The notes beneath the pieces were generated by a model, which was given only the letters and a program-made list of their open reading frames with translations, was not told where the DNA came from and made no database searches. Made by a program: the position numbers and the translations under genes. 64,000 nt of DNA from Pseudomonas sp. N040 (GTDB lineage Bacteria; Pseudomonadota; Gammaproteobacteria; Pseudomonadales; Pseudomonadaceae), in NCBI RefSeq assembly GCF_015637705.1, contig NZ_JADOBE010000007.1, forward strand, positions 1-64,000. Direction: 5' to 3'. Of this stretch, positions 36,560-47,589 are shown piece by piece. Position 1 is the first letter of the stretch, and each line of letters opens with the position of its first letter.

Positions 36560-37870
36560 ATGCAAGTTTCTGTTGAAAGCACCTCAGCTCTTGAGCGTCG
36601 CATGACCATTGGCGTTCCGGTCGAACGTATCGAGAATGAAGTCAATAAGCGTCTGCAGCAGACTGCCCGTCGCGCCAAGGTTCCGGGCTTCCGTCCGGGC
36701 AAAGTGCCAATGAGCGTGATCCGCCAGCGCTACGAGAGTTCTGCTCGCCAGGAAGCGCTGGGTGATTTGATTCAGGCCACCTTTTATGAAGCCGTGGTTC
36801 AGGAAAAACTCAATCCTGCAGGCTCGCCTGCCGTAGAGCCAAAAGTGTTCGAGAAGGGCAAAGATCTCGAGTACGTTGCGACTTTCGAGGTTTTCCCCGA
36901 GTTTCAGGTAGCCGGCTTCGACGGCATTGAAGTCGAGCGCCTGCAGGCCGAGGTTTCCGATGCTGATCTGGACAACATGCTGGAAATCCTGCGCAAGCAG
37001 AACACCCGTTTTGAAAGTGTCGAGCGCGCCGCAGAGAATGGCGATCAACTGAATATCGATTTTGTCGGCAAGATTGATGGCGAGGTGTTCGCCGGTGGTT
37101 CGGCCAAGGGCACGCTGCTGGTGCTGGGCTCCGGGCGCATGATCCCGGGCTTCGAGGATGCGCTGGTTGGCGCAGTCAAGGGTGAAGAGCGCGTAATCAC
37201 CCCGACGTTCCCGGCGGACTATCAGAATCTCGATTTGGCGGGCAAAACCGCAGAGTTCACCGTCACGGTTAACAGCGTTGCCGCGCCGACCCTGCCGGAA
37301 CTGAACGAAGCCTTCTTTGCACTGTTTGGCGTGAAGGAAGGGTCGATCGAGGATTTCCGTGCCGAAGTGCGCAAGAACATGCAGCGTGAACTGCGCCAGG
37401 CCATCAAATCCAAGGTCAAGAACCAGGTCATGGATGGTCTGCTGGCCACCAACCCGATTGATGTGCCCAAGTCGCTGGTGACCAGCGAAATTGATCGCTT
37501 GCGTGTGCAGGCGGTGCAGCAGTTTGGCGGCAATATCAAGCCTGACCAGTTGCCGGCTGAACTGTTTGAAGAGCAGGCCAAACGCCGCGTGGTGTTGGGT
37601 CTGGTGGTGGCTGAAGTGGTCAAGCAGAACGAGCTCAAGCCGGATGATGCGCGTGTTCGCGCCATGATCGAGGAGATGGCCTCAGCCTACCAGGAACCTG
37701 AGCAGGTAGTTGCCTGGTACTACAAGAATGACCAGCAAATGAACGAGGTTCGTTCGGTTGTGCTGGAAGAGCAAGTTGTAGATACTGTTTTGCAGAAGGC
37801 CAAAGTGACTGACAAGACAGTCTCCTACGAAGAAGCCATCAAACCTGCCGAGACCCCTCAGGCAGCCTGA
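36560..37870 (+). CDS. tig: Trigger factor
   Basis: This 436-residue ribosome-bound chaperone meets nascent chains at the exit tunnel. The N-terminal ribosome-docking loop GFRPGKVP is at about residues 43-50. The central FKBP-type PPIase domain ([21 protein letters not shown]) and the long helical C-terminal arms follow. The ATG at 36560 ([14 protein letters not shown]) has GAGGA about 8 nt upstream; the open frame to 36503 is not needed. It heads the tig-clpP-clpX-lon cluster, with a hairpin before clpP. Confidence 0.97.
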   Translation: MQVSVESTSALERRMTIGVPVERIENEVNKRLQQTARRAKVPGFRPGKVPMSVIRQRYESSARQEALGDLIQATFYEAVVQEKLNPAGSPAVEPKVFEKGKDLEYVATFEVFPEFQVAGFDGIEVERLQAEVSDADLDNMLEILRKQNTRFESVERAAENGDQLNIDFVGKIDGEVFAGGSAKGTLLVLGSGRMIPGFEDALVGAVKGEERVITPTFPADYQNLDLAGKTAEFTVTVNSVAAPTLPELNEAFFALFGVKEGSIEDFRAEVRKNMQRELRQAIKSKVKNQVMDGLLATNPIDVPKSLVTSEIDRLRVQAVQQFGGNIKPDQLPAELFEEQAKRRVVLGLVVAEVVKQNELKPDDARVRAMIEEMASAYQEPEQVVAWYYKNDQQMNEVRSVVLEEQVVDTVLQKAKVTDKTVSYEEAIKPAETPQAA

Positions 37871-37894
37871 TCCAGCTTTGACGTATGAAGTACC

Positions 37895-37921
37895 CATAAG
37901 CCAGCTGATTGCTGGCTTATG
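37895..37921 (+). terminator. Hairpin between tig and clpP
   Basis: An 11-bp perfect stem (CATAAGCCAGC / GCTGGCTTATG) with a 5-nt loop is followed by TGTCT only. It probably gives partial termination within the cluster. Confidence 0.65.
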
Positions 37922-37965
37922 TGTCTATGAGGCATGACTAATTAATTCGGGAGTTGTCACTGAAT

Positions 37966-38607
37966 ATGTCGCGCATTTCGTTGAATCAACAAACCCCTGA
38001 GATTCAGGCTGCTGGCGGCCTGGTTCCAATGGTTGTCGAGCAGTCAGCGCGCGGTGAGCGCGCTTACGATATCTATTCGCGCCTGCTCAAGGAGCGCGTG
38101 ATTTTTCTGGTGGGTCCGGTCGAGGACTACATGGCCAACCTGGTGGTTGCCCAGCTGCTGTTCCTCGAAGCGGAAAACCCGGACAAGGACATTCACCTTT
38201 ACATCAATTCGCCAGGTGGCTCGGTCACTGCGGGCATGTCGATTTATGACACCATGCAGTTCATCAAGCCTGATGTTTCCACCATCTGCATCGGCCAGGC
38301 GTGCAGCATGGGCGCCTTGCTGCTGGTTGGCGGGGCTGCCGGCAAGCGTTACTGCCTGCCGCATTCGCGCATGATGATTCACCAGCCACTGGGAGGTTTC
38401 CAGGGCCAGGCTTCGGATTTTGAAATCCACGCCAAGGAAATCCTGACCATTCGTGACCGGCTTAACCGGATCATGGCCCATCACACCGGGCAGCCGCTCG
38501 ACGTTATCGCTCGCGACACGGATCGTGACAACTTCATGAGCGCGGATGAGGCAGTCAGCTATGGCCTGATTGATAAAGTCATCAACAAGCGCGAAATGGC
38601 GAGCTGA
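37966..38607 (+). CDS. clpP: ATP-dependent Clp protease proteolytic subunit ClpP
   Basis: This 213-residue serine peptidase assembles into the ClpP barrel that degrades substrates fed by ClpX or ClpA. The catalytic serine is S114 in [10 protein letters not shown] and the histidine H139 in MMIHQP; the aspartate lies near residue 188 in the ARDTDRDN region. The ATG at 37966 ([14 protein letters not shown]) gives the usual Pseudomonas length. A TTG four codons earlier is less likely because it abuts the GGGAG site. Confidence 0.97.
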   Translation: MSRISLNQQTPEIQAAGGLVPMVVEQSARGERAYDIYSRLLKERVIFLVGPVEDYMANLVVAQLLFLEAENPDKDIHLYINSPGGSVTAGMSIYDTMQFIKPDVSTICIGQACSMGALLLVGGAAGKRYCLPHSRMMIHQPLGGFQGQASDFEIHAKEILTIRDRLNRIMAHHTGQPLDVIARDTDRDNFMSADEAVSYGLIDKVINKREMAS

Positions 38608-38714
38608 GACTGAACCAGGCTTCGATCGGGCGATGCCCGGTCGCTTGGCAGGCTTGAAAATGCCTGCATTTGCCTTCATCTTGTGATTCAAGCTTATCGG
38701 ATTGGATTGAACGA

Positions 38715-39995
38715 ATGACTGACATCCGCAATGGCGAGGACACTGGCAAGCTTTTGTATTGCTCCTTCTGTGGCAAAAGCCAACACGAAGTGCGCAAGCT
38801 GATCGCCGGTCCCTCGGTCTTTATATGCGACGAGTGCGTGGATCTGTGCAATGACATCATCCGAGAGGAGGTGCAGGAGGCACAGTCGGAGAGCAGTGCG
38901 CACAAACTTCCGGCGCCGAAAGAAATCAGTGCCATTCTTGATCAATATGTAATCGGCCAGGAGCGCGCCAAGAAGGTGCTGGCGGTGGCCGTCTACAACC
39001 ACTACAAGCGCCTTAACCAGCGTGACAAGAAAGATGATGTCGAGCTGGGCAAGAGCAACATCCTGCTGATTGGTCCAACGGGCTCGGGTAAAACCTTGCT
39101 GGCGGAAACCCTCGCGCGCCTGCTCAATGTACCGTTCACCATCGCTGATGCAACGACGCTGACCGAGGCGGGTTATGTCGGTGAGGATGTTGAAAACATC
39201 ATTCAGAAACTGCTGCAGAAGTGCGATTACGATGTCGAAAAAGCCCAGATGGGCATTGTCTACATCGACGAGATCGACAAGATTTCCCGCAAGTCCGACA
39301 ACCCCTCGATCACCCGCGACGTCTCCGGCGAAGGTGTCCAGCAGGCGCTGCTGAAGCTGATCGAAGGAACGGTAGCCTCTGTGCCGCCGCAGGGAGGCCG
39401 CAAGCACCCGCAGCAGGAGTTCCTGCAGGTTGATACCCGCAACATTCTGTTTATCTGCGGTGGAGCCTTTTCCGGCCTGGAAAAGGTCATTCACAGCCGC
39501 TCGACCAAAGGTGGGATTGGCTTTAGTGCAGAGGTCCGCAGTCCGGACCTGGGCAAGAAGGTCGGTGAAACCTTGCGCGATATCGAACCCGACGATCTGG
39601 TCAAGTTTGGCCTGATCCCAGAGTTTGTCGGACGCCTGCCGGTCATCGCTACGTTGGATGAGCTGGATGAAGCTGCACTCATGCAGATTCTGATTGAACC
39701 GAAGAATGCCTTGACCAAGCAGTATGCGCGCCTGTTCGAGATGGAAGGTGTGGGTCTGGAGTTTCGCCCGGAGGCACTCAAGGCCATTGCACAGAAGGCT
39801 CTGGAACGCAAAACCGGCGCTCGTGGTTTGCGCTCGATTCTGGAAGGTGTGCTGCTGGACACCATGTACGAGATACCCTCGCAGTCCGAGGTCAGTAAAG
39901 TTGTGGTGGATGAGAATGTGATTTTTGGTACATCCAAGCCCTTACTGATCTATGAGAATCTGGAAAAGCCTGCGAAGGCATCGCCGGACGCGTAA
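38715..39995 (+). CDS. clpX: Clp protease ATPase subunit ClpX
   Basis: This 426-residue AAA+ unfoldase has the N-terminal zinc-binding domain cysteines C16, C19, C38 and C41, Walker A GPTGSGKT, Walker [11 protein letters not shown], sensor and arginine-finger regions and the ClpP-contacting loop. It selects tagged or specific substrates and threads them into ClpP. The start [12 protein letters not shown] at 38715 gives the standard length. It lies 107 nt after clpP and is followed by a strong terminator before lon. Confidence 0.97.
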   Translation: MTDIRNGEDTGKLLYCSFCGKSQHEVRKLIAGPSVFICDECVDLCNDIIREEVQEAQSESSAHKLPAPKEISAILDQYVIGQERAKKVLAVAVYNHYKRLNQRDKKDDVELGKSNILLIGPTGSGKTLLAETLARLLNVPFTIADATTLTEAGYVGEDVENIIQKLLQKCDYDVEKAQMGIVYIDEIDKISRKSDNPSITRDVSGEGVQQALLKLIEGTVASVPPQGGRKHPQQEFLQVDTRNILFICGGAFSGLEKVIHSRSTKGGIGFSAEVRSPDLGKKVGETLRDIEPDDLVKFGLIPEFVGRLPVIATLDELDEAALMQILIEPKNALTKQYARLFEMEGVGLEFRPEALKAIAQKALERKTGARGLRSILEGVLLDTMYEIPSQSEVSKVVVDENVIFGTSKPLLIYENLEKPAKASPDA

Positions 39996-40001
39996 CGAAA
40001 T

Positions 40002-40029
40002 AAAGGGGCCTGCTGGCCCCTTTGCTTTT
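40002..40029 (+). terminator. Terminator after clpX
   Basis: AAAGGGGCC-TGCT-GGCCCCTTT is followed by GCTTTT. It is a strong rho-independent structure separating clpX from the lon promoter. Confidence 0.88.
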
Positions 40030-40042
40030 CTGGGGTTGATCG

Positions 40043-40071
40043 CTTGTTTTTTGCTGGCCCCAGCCCCATCT
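40043..40071 (+). promoter_or_regulatory. Heat-shock (sigma-32) promoter of lon
   Basis: CTTGTTT (40043-40049), a 14-nt spacer and CCCCATCT (40064-40071) agree with sigma-32 promoters, with two mismatches in the -35. It is about 60 nt upstream of lon. Confidence 0.8.
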
Positions 40072-40132
40072 TGGAAATAGCGTTAATTTGCAGAATTCTG
40101 AATACGGCCAATGAGCCGGTTGGGGCTGAATC

Positions 40133-42529
40133 ATGAAGACAACCATTGAACTTCCACTGTTGCCATTGCGGGATGTGGTGGTTTTTCCGCACATGGTCAT
40201 CCCGTTGTTTGTCGGACGGGAACGCTCTATCGAGGCTCTCGAGGCGGCCATGAAGGGGAGCAAGCAAATTCTCCTGGTGGCGCAAATGAATCCTGCGGAT
40301 GACGATCCGGCCGAAGATGCCCTGTATCGCATGGGCACCGTGGCTAATGTGCTGCAGTTGCTCAAGCTGCCGGATGGAACTGTCAAGGTTCTGGTAGAGG
40401 GCGAACAGCGCGGCGCCATACAGAAAATCAGCGAACTCGATAGCCATAGCCTGGCTGTTGTGGAGCTGGTAGGCGAGCCCGAGGCCTCAACGCGAGACTC
40501 CGACGTATTCATCCGCAGCCTGATGAGCCAGTTCGAACAGTATGTCCAACTGAGCAAGAAGGTGCCGGCTGAGGTCCTTTCATCGCTCAGCAGCATTGAT
40601 GAACCCTCGCGCCTGGTCGATACCATGGCGGCGCACATGGTGCTCAAACTGCCGCAGAAGCAGGAGGTTCTCGAAATCATCGAACTTGCGCCGCGAGTCG
40701 AGCATGTTCTGGCTCTGCTCGATGCCGAACTCGACCTGTTGCAGGTCGAAAAGCGTATCCGCGGCCGGGTCAAGAAGCAGATGGAAAAGAGCCAGCGCGA
40801 GTACTACCTGAACGAACAGATGAAGGCCATTCAGAAGGAGCTGGGGGATATCGAGGAAGGTCACAATGAACTGGATGACCTGAAAAGGCGCATCGACAAT
40901 GCCGGGCTGAGCAAGGAAGCGCTGACCAAGGCCAATGCAGAACTTAACAAGCTCAAGCAAATGTCGCCCATGTCGGCGGAAGCCACCGTGGTTCGCTCTT
41001 ATATCGACTGGCTGGTTAATGTTCCGTGGACGGCGGAAAGCAAGGTTCGACTGGACCTGGCGAAGGCCGAAGACATCCTCAATGCCGACCACTACGGACT
41101 CGAAGAGGTAAAGGATCGTATTCTTGAGTTTCTCGCCGTGCAGAAGCGGGTGAAGAAGGTCAAGGGGCCGGTGCTGTGCCTGGTCGGGCCGCCGGGTGTC
41201 GGCAAGACCTCTCTTGCCGAATCCATTGCGCGGGCAACCAACCGCAAGTTCGTGCGTATGGCACTGGGCGGGGTCCGCGACGAAGCAGAAATCCGTGGTC
41301 ACCGCAGAACCTACATAGGTTCGATGCCGGGGCGTCTCATCCAGAAAATGACCAAGGTTGGCGTGCGCAACCCTCTGTTTCTGCTCGATGAAATCGACAA
41401 GATGGGCAGCGACATGCGCGGCGACCCGGCATCGGCGCTGCTGGAGGTCCTGGACCCGGAGCAGAACCACAATTTCAACGATCACTACCTGGAGGTCGAT
41501 TACGACCTTTCCGATGTGATGTTTCTCTGCACGGCCAACTCCATGAATATTCCTGCACCACTGCTGGATCGCATGGAGGTGATTCGCCTGCCCGGCTATA
41601 CGGAGGACGAGAAGGTCAATATTGCGGTCAAGTACCTCGTACCCAAGCAGACCGAAGTAAACGGACTGAAGAAAGGCGAGGTGGAGTTTGATGAGGCTTC
41701 AATTCGTGACATCGTGCGCTATTACACGCGCGAGGCCGGGGTCAGAAGTCTGGAGCGCCAGATCGCCAAGGTCTGCCGCAAAGCGGTCAAGGAACACGCC
41801 CGCGAGAAGCGTTTTCATGTGCAGGTAGAGTGCGGTTCGCTTGAGCATTATCTTGGTGTACGCAAGTTCCGTTATGGCTTGGCAGAACTGGAAGATCAGG
41901 TCGGCCAGGTTACCGGCCTGGCGTGGACCCAGGTGGGTGGTGAGTTGCTGACCATCGAGGCAGCTGTTGTTCCCGGCAAGGGCCAACTGATCAAGACCGG
42001 CTCGCTGGGCGATGTGATGCTCGAGTCCATAACGGCAGCACTGACAGTGGTGCGCAGCCGGGCGAAAAGCCTGGGTATCGCGCCCGACTTCAACGAGAAG
42101 AAGGATATCCATATTCACATGCCGGAAGGCGCGACTCCTAAAGACGGGCCGAGCGCAGGGGTGGGGATGTGTACCGCCCTGGTATCAGCCCTGACACAAA
42201 TTCCGGTTCGCGCAGATGTGGCCATGACCGGTGAAATCACCCTGCGCGGGCAGGTGCTGGCGATTGGCGGGCTTAAGGAGAAATTGCTGGCTGCACACCG
42301 GGGCGGAATCAAGACAGTTATCATTCCGGAAGAAAATGTGCGTGATCTGAAGGAGATTCCTGAAAATATTAAGCAGGACCTGCAGATTAAGGCGGTCAAA
42401 TGGATTGACGAGGTCCTGCAAATTGCGTTGCAATACGTCCCGGAGCCTTTGTCCGATTCTGCGGTAGAAATACCGGCAAAAGATGAGAAGCGAGAGCCTG
42501 AGGCCAAAGACAGAATCAGCACCCACTAG
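40133..42529 (+). CDS. lon: ATP-dependent protease Lon
   Basis: This 798-residue cytosolic protease removes damaged and regulatory proteins. The N-terminal LON substrate-binding domain ([23 protein letters not shown]) and a coiled-coil region (about 190-300) precede the AAA+ module with GPPGVGKTS and [10 protein letters not shown]. The C-terminal Ser-Lys peptidase has the serine in DGPSAGVGM (near residue 679) and the lysine in the [14 protein letters not shown] region (near 722). The ATG at 40133 is the only good start. It has its own heat-shock promoter. Confidence 0.97.
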   Translation: MKTTIELPLLPLRDVVVFPHMVIPLFVGRERSIEALEAAMKGSKQILLVAQMNPADDDPAEDALYRMGTVANVLQLLKLPDGTVKVLVEGEQRGAIQKISELDSHSLAVVELVGEPEASTRDSDVFIRSLMSQFEQYVQLSKKVPAEVLSSLSSIDEPSRLVDTMAAHMVLKLPQKQEVLEIIELAPRVEHVLALLDAELDLLQVEKRIRGRVKKQMEKSQREYYLNEQMKAIQKELGDIEEGHNELDDLKRRIDNAGLSKEALTKANAELNKLKQMSPMSAEATVVRSYIDWLVNVPWTAESKVRLDLAKAEDILNADHYGLEEVKDRILEFLAVQKRVKKVKGPVLCLVGPPGVGKTSLAESIARATNRKFVRMALGGVRDEAEIRGHRRTYIGSMPGRLIQKMTKVGVRNPLFLLDEIDKMGSDMRGDPASALLEVLDPEQNHNFNDHYLEVDYDLSDVMFLCTANSMNIPAPLLDRMEVIRLPGYTEDEKVNIAVKYLVPKQTEVNGLKKGEVEFDEASIRDIVRYYTREAGVRSLERQIAKVCRKAVKEHAREKRFHVQVECGSLEHYLGVRKFRYGLAELEDQVGQVTGLAWTQVGGELLTIEAAVVPGKGQLIKTGSLGDVMLESITAALTVVRSRAKSLGIAPDFNEKKDIHIHMPEGATPKDGPSAGVGMCTALVSALTQIPVRADVAMTGEITLRGQVLAIGGLKEKLLAAHRGGIKTVIIPEENVRDLKEIPENIKQDLQIKAVKWIDEVLQIALQYVPEPLSDSAVEIPAKDEKREPEAKDRISTH

Positions 42530-42543
42530 CGAGTTGCTCGTTC

Positions 42544-42573
42544 TTGACACGATTTTGAGCCCCTTGCTATAAA
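42544..42573 (+). promoter_or_regulatory. Sigma-70 promoter of hupB
   Basis: TTGACA (42544-42549), an 18-nt spacer and TATAAA (42568-42573) form a near-consensus promoter 90 nt upstream of hupB, suited to an abundant protein. Confidence 0.85.
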
Positions 42574-42662
42574 GCGGCACAAGTCGGCAAACTGCCTCTC
42601 TCAGCAAATTTAGCTTTACCACCAACACTAAGAATACAACTGAAAATTTAAGGGGACACAGA

Positions 42663-42935
42663 GTGAACAAGTCGGAACTGATTGATGCAATTGCAGCCTC
42701 TGCCGATATCCCAAAAGCCGCCGCTGGCCGTGCTTTGGATGCTGTTATCGAATCCGTAACTGGTGCTCTGAAGGCCGGTGATTCCGTAGTACTGGTCGGC
42801 TTTGGTACTTTCTCTGTGAAAGACCGCGCCGAGCGTACTGGCCGTAATCCTCAAACTGGCAAGGCAATCAAGATTGCTGCTGCCAAGATCCCTGGCTTCA
42901 AAGCTGGCAAGGCATTGAAAGACGCGGTCAACTAA
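42663..42935 (+). CDS. hupB: DNA-binding protein HU-beta
   Basis: This 90-residue nucleoid protein has the HU/IHF fold: N-terminal helices [20 protein letters not shown], a beta-arm with [21 protein letters not shown] and a C-terminal [14 protein letters not shown]. It dimerises and bends DNA without strong sequence preference. The start is a GTG (42663) preceded by AGGGGAC. Its own strong promoter and a terminator make it a single-gene unit. Confidence 0.97.
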   Translation: MNKSELIDAIAASADIPKAAAGRALDAVIESVTGALKAGDSVVLVGFGTFSVKDRAERTGRNPQTGKAIKIAAAKIPGFKAGKALKDAVN

Positions 42936-43057
42936 GCGTCCTTCGATTGTTGTCGAGCAGTCCAGCAGTTCTTTGGACTGATTGTGGAGCGGTAGCAAAA
43001 TCGGTCTGGCCGGTCTTTCATATCAGGGTTGTTACCCAACGTTCCGCAAGTCACGAG

Positions 43058-43090
43058 AAGGCGCATCCCCGGATGCGCCTTTCTTCTTTC
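43058..43090 (+). terminator. Terminator after hupB
   Basis: AAGGCGCATCC-CC-GGATGCGCCTT is followed by TCTTCTTTC, a strong hairpin about 120 nt after the hupB stop and 60 nt before ppiD. Confidence 0.85.
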
Positions 43091-43146
43091 TGAGATTACC
43101 CATGCCGCACGGCTGATGAATCAGTACAGCCATTTCTGGGGGACGC

Positions 43147-45024
43147 ATGCTGCAGAATATCAGGGACAATTCCCAGGGTTGGATAGCCAAAACCATCATC
43201 GGCCTGATGGTCGTTTTGATGGCGCTGTTTGGCGTGGATCAAATATTTCAATCAGTCAGCAATTCGCAAGATGCTGCAGAGGTCAATGGTGAGGCCATCA
43301 GTCTCAATGCCCTGGCACAAGCTGCGGACATGCAGCGGCGTCAGTTGCAGCAACAGCTGGGTAACCAGTTTGATGAGTCGATGATCAATGAAAAGTTGCT
43401 GCGCGATTCTGCCCTGAATGGGCTGATTGAACGCCAGTTGCTCCTGCAGGGCGCTGCAGATTCGGGTTTTGCCCTTTCTGAGGTGGCGCTTGACCAGGTC
43501 ATTTTGCAGGAACCCGCCTTTCAGGTAGACGGGAAGTTCAACGCCGACCGCTTCGACATGGTTATCCGCCAGGCCGGTTATACGCGCCAGCAGATCCGCG
43601 ACAGGCTGCGTGCCGACATGCTGGTCATGCAGCTGCAGGCAGGTGTGGCTGGCAGCAGTTTTGTCACCGATGCAGAAATTGCCGAGTTTGCCCGGCTGGA
43701 AAAACAGACGCGCGATTTCGCAATCCTTACGGTCAAGGCTTCGACAGAAGGAATCACAGTCAGTGATGCGGATATCAATACTTTCTATGACCAGCATGCA
43801 GCCGAGTTTCTCAGTCCCGAGCAGGTTCAGCTTGAGTATGTAGAACTCAAGAAGGCGGACTTCTTTGATCAGGTGGAAGTCAGCGCAGAGGAGCTGCAAA
43901 GCCAGTATCAGAAGGAAATTGCCGGCCTGGCCGAGCAGCGCCAGGCGGCACACATATTGATCGAAGTGGATGACAAGGTCACGGATGAGCAAGCCAGGCA
44001 GAAGCTTGTCGACATCCAGCAGCGCCTGACCAATGGCGCTGATTTTTCTGCGCTGGCCAAGGAGTTTTCCGCTGATCCGGGATCGGCAAACAGTGGCGGT
44101 GATCTGGGCTATGCGGGCCCCGGGGTATACGATCCGGCCTTCGAGGAAGCGCTCTATGCCCTCAAGCCTGGCGAAGTATCAGCGCCGGTTCGCAGTGCGT
44201 ATGGCTGGCACCTGATCAAGCTGCTGGGCGTGCAGGCAGCGGACATTCCTTCCTTTGATAGCCTCAAGGAAAAGCTGACCAAGGATCTCAAGGCTGAAAA
44301 GGTCGAGCAGCGCTTTGTTGAGGTCAGCAAGGAGCTGGAAGACTCTGCCTTCGAGTCGGCGGATCTGACCCAGCCGGCCCAGGAACTGGGTCTGGACATC
44401 AAGCTGAGCGAGCTGTTCGGTCGCGAAGGTGGGCCGGGACTGGCGGCCAATCGCCAGGTCCTGCTGGCCGCTTTCAGCGAGGAATTGCTGGAGAACGCGG
44501 CGAACAGCCAGTTGATCGAACTGGATGCGGATACCGTGGTTGTCGTGCGGGTGAAGGTGCACAACAAGCCGGAGCAATTGCCGGTGGAATCGGTCGCTAG
44601 CGTGATCCGTGATCAGTTGCTCACGCAGCGTGCGGCTGCAGCTGCCGTACAGAAAGGTGAGCAATTACTGGCGGCCTTGCGCGAAGGCAAGACACTGGCC
44701 GACAGCAGTGCAACTGACCAGACATGGGCCGTGGTCGAGGCTGCATCGCGTAATCAGGAAAATGTTGCCCCTGAAGTTCTGCAGGCAGTATTCCGCATGC
44801 CCAAACCGGGCGCAGAGGACAAGCCGAGTTTTTCAGGTATTGCCACGCGCAACGGTGATTTCACGCTGATACGCCTGAATGGCGTCAATGAGCCGCAAGC
44901 GACTGCGTTCAGTGACGAGGACAGGGCTACGTACCGGCGCTTCCTGTCTTCGCGCAGCGGGCAGCAGGATTTTGCGGCCTATCGCCGCCAACTGCAGGAA
45001 CATGCCGAGATCGAACGCTTCTGA
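43147..45024 (+). CDS. ppiD: Periplasmic folding chaperone PpiD
   Basis: This 625-residue protein has one N-terminal membrane anchor (about 12-35) and a large periplasmic SurA-like chaperone region (SurA_N-like helices; NGEAISLNALAQ onward). A single parvulin domain lies at about 260-355 (AAHILIEVDD; FSALAKEFSADPGSANSGGDLG). It assists folding of newly exported proteins near the translocon. The start MLQNIRDNSQGWIAK is clear. It is followed by a 17-bp bidirectional terminator shared with fabI. Confidence 0.95.
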   Translation: MLQNIRDNSQGWIAKTIIGLMVVLMALFGVDQIFQSVSNSQDAAEVNGEAISLNALAQAADMQRRQLQQQLGNQFDESMINEKLLRDSALNGLIERQLLLQGAADSGFALSEVALDQVILQEPAFQVDGKFNADRFDMVIRQAGYTRQQIRDRLRADMLVMQLQAGVAGSSFVTDAEIAEFARLEKQTRDFAILTVKASTEGITVSDADINTFYDQHAAEFLSPEQVQLEYVELKKADFFDQVEVSAEELQSQYQKEIAGLAEQRQAAHILIEVDDKVTDEQARQKLVDIQQRLTNGADFSALAKEFSADPGSANSGGDLGYAGPGVYDPAFEEALYALKPGEVSAPVRSAYGWHLIKLLGVQAADIPSFDSLKEKLTKDLKAEKVEQRFVEVSKELEDSAFESADLTQPAQELGLDIKLSELFGREGGPGLAANRQVLLAAFSEELLENAANSQLIELDADTVVVVRVKVHNKPEQLPVESVASVIRDQLLTQRAAAAAVQKGEQLLAALREGKTLADSSATDQTWAVVEAASRNQENVAPEVLQAVFRMPKPGAEDKPSFSGIATRNGDFTLIRLNGVNEPQATAFSDEDRATYRRFLSSRSGQQDFAAYRRQLQEHAEIERF

Positions 45025-45042
45025 TCGGTCATGTACTAGCAA

Positions 45043-45080
45043 AAAAGCAAACGCCCCGGACTTCCGGGGCGTTTGCTTTT
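45043..45080. terminator. Bidirectional terminator between ppiD and fabI
   Basis: Perfect 17-bp arms (45043-45059 and 45064-45080) with a 4-nt loop carry A-tract and T-tract ends, suiting both convergent genes. Confidence 0.92.
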
Positions 45081-45148
45081 GCGGTGCAGCAATAATGCGG
45101 CATCGACAAGACCTGTAGCATTACCTGCAGCAGGTCTGGTGCATTGTC

Positions 45149-45943
45149 TTAGTCTTCGATTGCACCCATGGCAGTGGTGTTGAAGCCGCCATCCACGTAG
45201 AGGATTTCACCGCTGATCCCTGATGCCAGGTCAGAACAGAGGAAGGCGCCGGCGTTGCCGACTTCTTCGATGGTTACATTGCGGCGCAGGGGTGTTTGCT
45301 TTTCATTGGCTGCCAGCATCTTGCGGAAGCTCTTGATGCCGGAAGCGGCCAGGGTGCGGATGGGTCCAGCCGAGATGGCGTTGACCCGGGTTCCTTCCGG
45401 ACCGAGGCTGCCGGCCAGATAGCGAACGCCCGCTTCGAGACTGGCTTTGGCCATGCCCATGACGTTGTAGTTGGGCATGGTGCGCACCGCGCCAAGATAC
45501 GACAGGGTCAGGATGCTGCCATTGCGGCCTTGCATCAGGTGACGCCCGGCCTTGGCCAGGGCCACCAGGCTGTAGGCGCTGATGTCATGGGCGATCTTGA
45601 AGCCTTCGCGGGTGGTCACGTCGGTGAAGTCACCGTCCAGCTGGTCGCCGGGGGCAAAGCCGACCGAGTGGACGATCACATCCAGGCTGTCCCACTTCTT
45701 GGCCAGCGCAGCAAAAGCATTGTTGATCTCGTCATCGCTGGCCACGTCGCAAGGAAAGCAGAGTTCAGGACTGGAGCCCCAGCCTGTTGCAAACTCCTCG
45801 ACCCGGCCCTTGAGCTTTTCGTTCTGGTAGGTGAAGGCGAGCTCGGCACCCTCGCGGTGCATGGCGGCAGCAATACCTGAAGCGATCGACAGTTTGCTGG
45901 CTACGCCAACGATGAGAACCCGCTTGCCGGTGAGAAAACCCAT
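45149..45943 (-). CDS. fabI: Enoyl-[acyl-carrier-protein] reductase (NADH) FabI
   Basis: This 264-residue SDR-type reductase catalyses the last step of the fatty acid elongation cycle and is the triclosan target. It has the FabI-specific dinucleotide start [16 protein letters not shown], the [15 protein letters not shown] region and the Y-x6-K pair in [18 protein letters not shown] use the second ATG (45943), where GAGGAAGA lies about 8 nt upstream; the ATG at 45949 overlaps the nppD stop. The gene is therefore immediately downstream of, and probably coupled to, the ABC transporter operon. Confidence 0.96.
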   Translation of the reverse strand: MGFLTGKRVLIVGVASKLSIASGIAAAMHREGAELAFTYQNEKLKGRVEEFATGWGSSPELCFPCDVASDDEINNAFAALAKKWDSLDVIVHSVGFAPGDQLDGDFTDVTTREGFKIAHDISAYSLVALAKAGRHLMQGRNGSILTLSYLGAVRTMPNYNVMGMAKASLEAGVRYLAGSLGPEGTRVNAISAGPIRTLAASGIKSFRKMLAANEKQTPLRRNVTIEEVGNAGAFLCSDLASGISGEILYVDGGFNTTAMGAIED

Positions 45944-45945
45944 GT

Positions 45946-47589
45946 TCATTCTTCCTCTTCTGGTTGGTCGACGGCAGTGGCTGGTGCCATGAAGGCAGCT
46001 TCCAGCAGCTGTCGTGTGTAAATGTGCTGTGGTGCGGCAAAGATGCTGTGTGCCGAACCTTGTTCAACTACCTGTCCCTGCTTGATCACCATCAGTTGAT
46101 GGCTCAGTGCCTTGACCACTGCGAGGTCGTGGCTGATGAACAGGTAAGTCAGGTTGTATTTCTGTTGCAGGTTTCTTAACAGTTCCACTACTTGCCGTTG
46201 TACCGTGCGATCGAGTGCCGAGGTCGGTTCGTCCAGCAGGATCAGCTCCGGCTTGAGCACCAGGGCCCTGGCAATCGCGATGCGCTGGCGCTGGCCACCC
46301 GAAAACTCGTGTGGATAGCGATGGCGGGTCTGTGGATCCAGTCCCACCTCCACTAGGGCAGCAATGATTGCCTGCTCTTGTTCTTCCTCATTGCCAAGCC
46401 GATGAATCTTCAGGCCCTCGCCAACAATCTGGCCAACCGACATCCGCGGGCTCAGGCTGCCATAAGGGTCCTGAAAGACCACCTGCATCTGCCTGCGCAG
46501 CGGCCTCACCGCCTGCTGGCTGATTCCGTCCAGTACCTGGCCCTTGAAGCGAATCGAGCCCTGGCTGGCGATCAGGCGGAGTATTGCCAGGCCCAGTGTA
46601 GACTTGCCCGAGCCACTTTCCCCGACAATCCCCAGGGTTTGTCCCTGTGGCAGATCGAAGTTGATCCCATCCACGGCTTTCACGTGATCAACGGTATGCC
46701 GCAGCAGGCCCTTCTTGATCGGAAACCACACTTTCAGGTCCTGCACCGCCAGCAGCGACTGGCCTGGCGGGTTGTGCGCCGGTTCCCCGCTCGGCTCGGC
46801 GCCCAGCAGCTCCCGGGTATATGGATGCTGCGGAGCGCTGAACAGCGTTGCGCAATCAGACTGTTCGACGATCCGACCTTGCTGCATGACACATACGCGT
46901 TGCGCAATTCTTCTGACCAGATTCAGGTCATGGCTGATCAGCAACAAGGCCATGCCCAGACGCGCCTGCAATTCCTTGAGCAGCTCGAGGATCTTCAGCT
47001 GGACGGTGACATCCAGTGCCGTGGTTGGCTCATCGGCAATCAGCAGTTCCGGTTCATTGGCCAGTGCCATGGCGATCATCACGCGTTGCCGCTGACCACC
47101 GGACAGCTCGTGGGGATAGGCTTTGAGGCGCTTGGCCGGCTCGGGAATGCCAACCATGTCGAGGAGCTCGAGTACCCGCTCGCGGGCCGCGCTACCGCGC
47201 AGGCCCTTGTGCAGCTGCAGGATTTCACTGATCTGCTTCTCGATGCTGTGCAGCGGATTGAGCGCGGTCATCGGCTCCTGAAAGACCATCGCGATGCGGT
47301 TGCCGCGAATGCGGCGCAAGTTGTTCTCGCGCGCCTGCAGCAGGTCCTGGTCGGCATACAGGATGCTGCCGCTGGGGTGGCGCGCGCTCGGGTAGGGCAG
47401 CAGGCGCAGGATGGAATGCGCGGTGACGGATTTGCCTGAACCACTTTCGCCGACAATGGCCATGGTTTCGCCACGGCGGATATCAAAGCTGACGTTGCTG
47501 ACAACCCGTTGTACCTGCTGGCCGCTGACAAACTCGACGGACAGGTCGCGGACCTCGATGAGGTTCTGCGGATTCTGCGGTGCGTTCAT
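45946..47589 (-). CDS. nppD: Peptide/nucleoside ABC transporter ATPase with two nucleotide-binding domains (NppD/YejF-like)
   Basis: This 547-residue fusion carries two complete ATPase domains. The first has [12 protein letters not shown] near residue 40 and [15 protein letters not shown]; the second has [15 protein letters not shown] near residue 325 and [15 protein letters not shown] with [12 protein letters not shown]. Each is followed by the oligopeptide-type C-terminal extension. It energises the NppBC permease. In P. aeruginosa the matching nppA1A2BCD system imports peptidyl-nucleoside antibiotics and related peptides; the naming here rests on gene order and family. Confidence 0.93.
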   Translation of the reverse strand: MNAPQNPQNLIEVRDLSVEFVSGQQVQRVVSNVSFDIRRGETMAIVGESGSGKSVTAHSILRLLPYPSARHPSGSILYADQDLLQARENNLRRIRGNRIAMVFQEPMTALNPLHSIEKQISEILQLHKGLRGSAARERVLELLDMVGIPEPAKRLKAYPHELSGGQRQRVMIAMALANEPELLIADEPTTALDVTVQLKILELLKELQARLGMALLLISHDLNLVRRIAQRVCVMQQGRIVEQSDCATLFSAPQHPYTRELLGAEPSGEPAHNPPGQSLLAVQDLKVWFPIKKGLLRHTVDHVKAVDGINFDLPQGQTLGIVGESGSGKSTLGLAILRLIASQGSIRFKGQVLDGISQQAVRPLRRQMQVVFQDPYGSLSPRMSVGQIVGEGLKIHRLGNEEEQEQAIIAALVEVGLDPQTRHRYPHEFSGGQRQRIAIARALVLKPELILLDEPTSALDRTVQRQVVELLRNLQQKYNLTYLFISHDLAVVKALSHQLMVIKQGQVVEQGSAHSIFAAPQHIYTRQLLEAAFMAPATAVDQPEEEE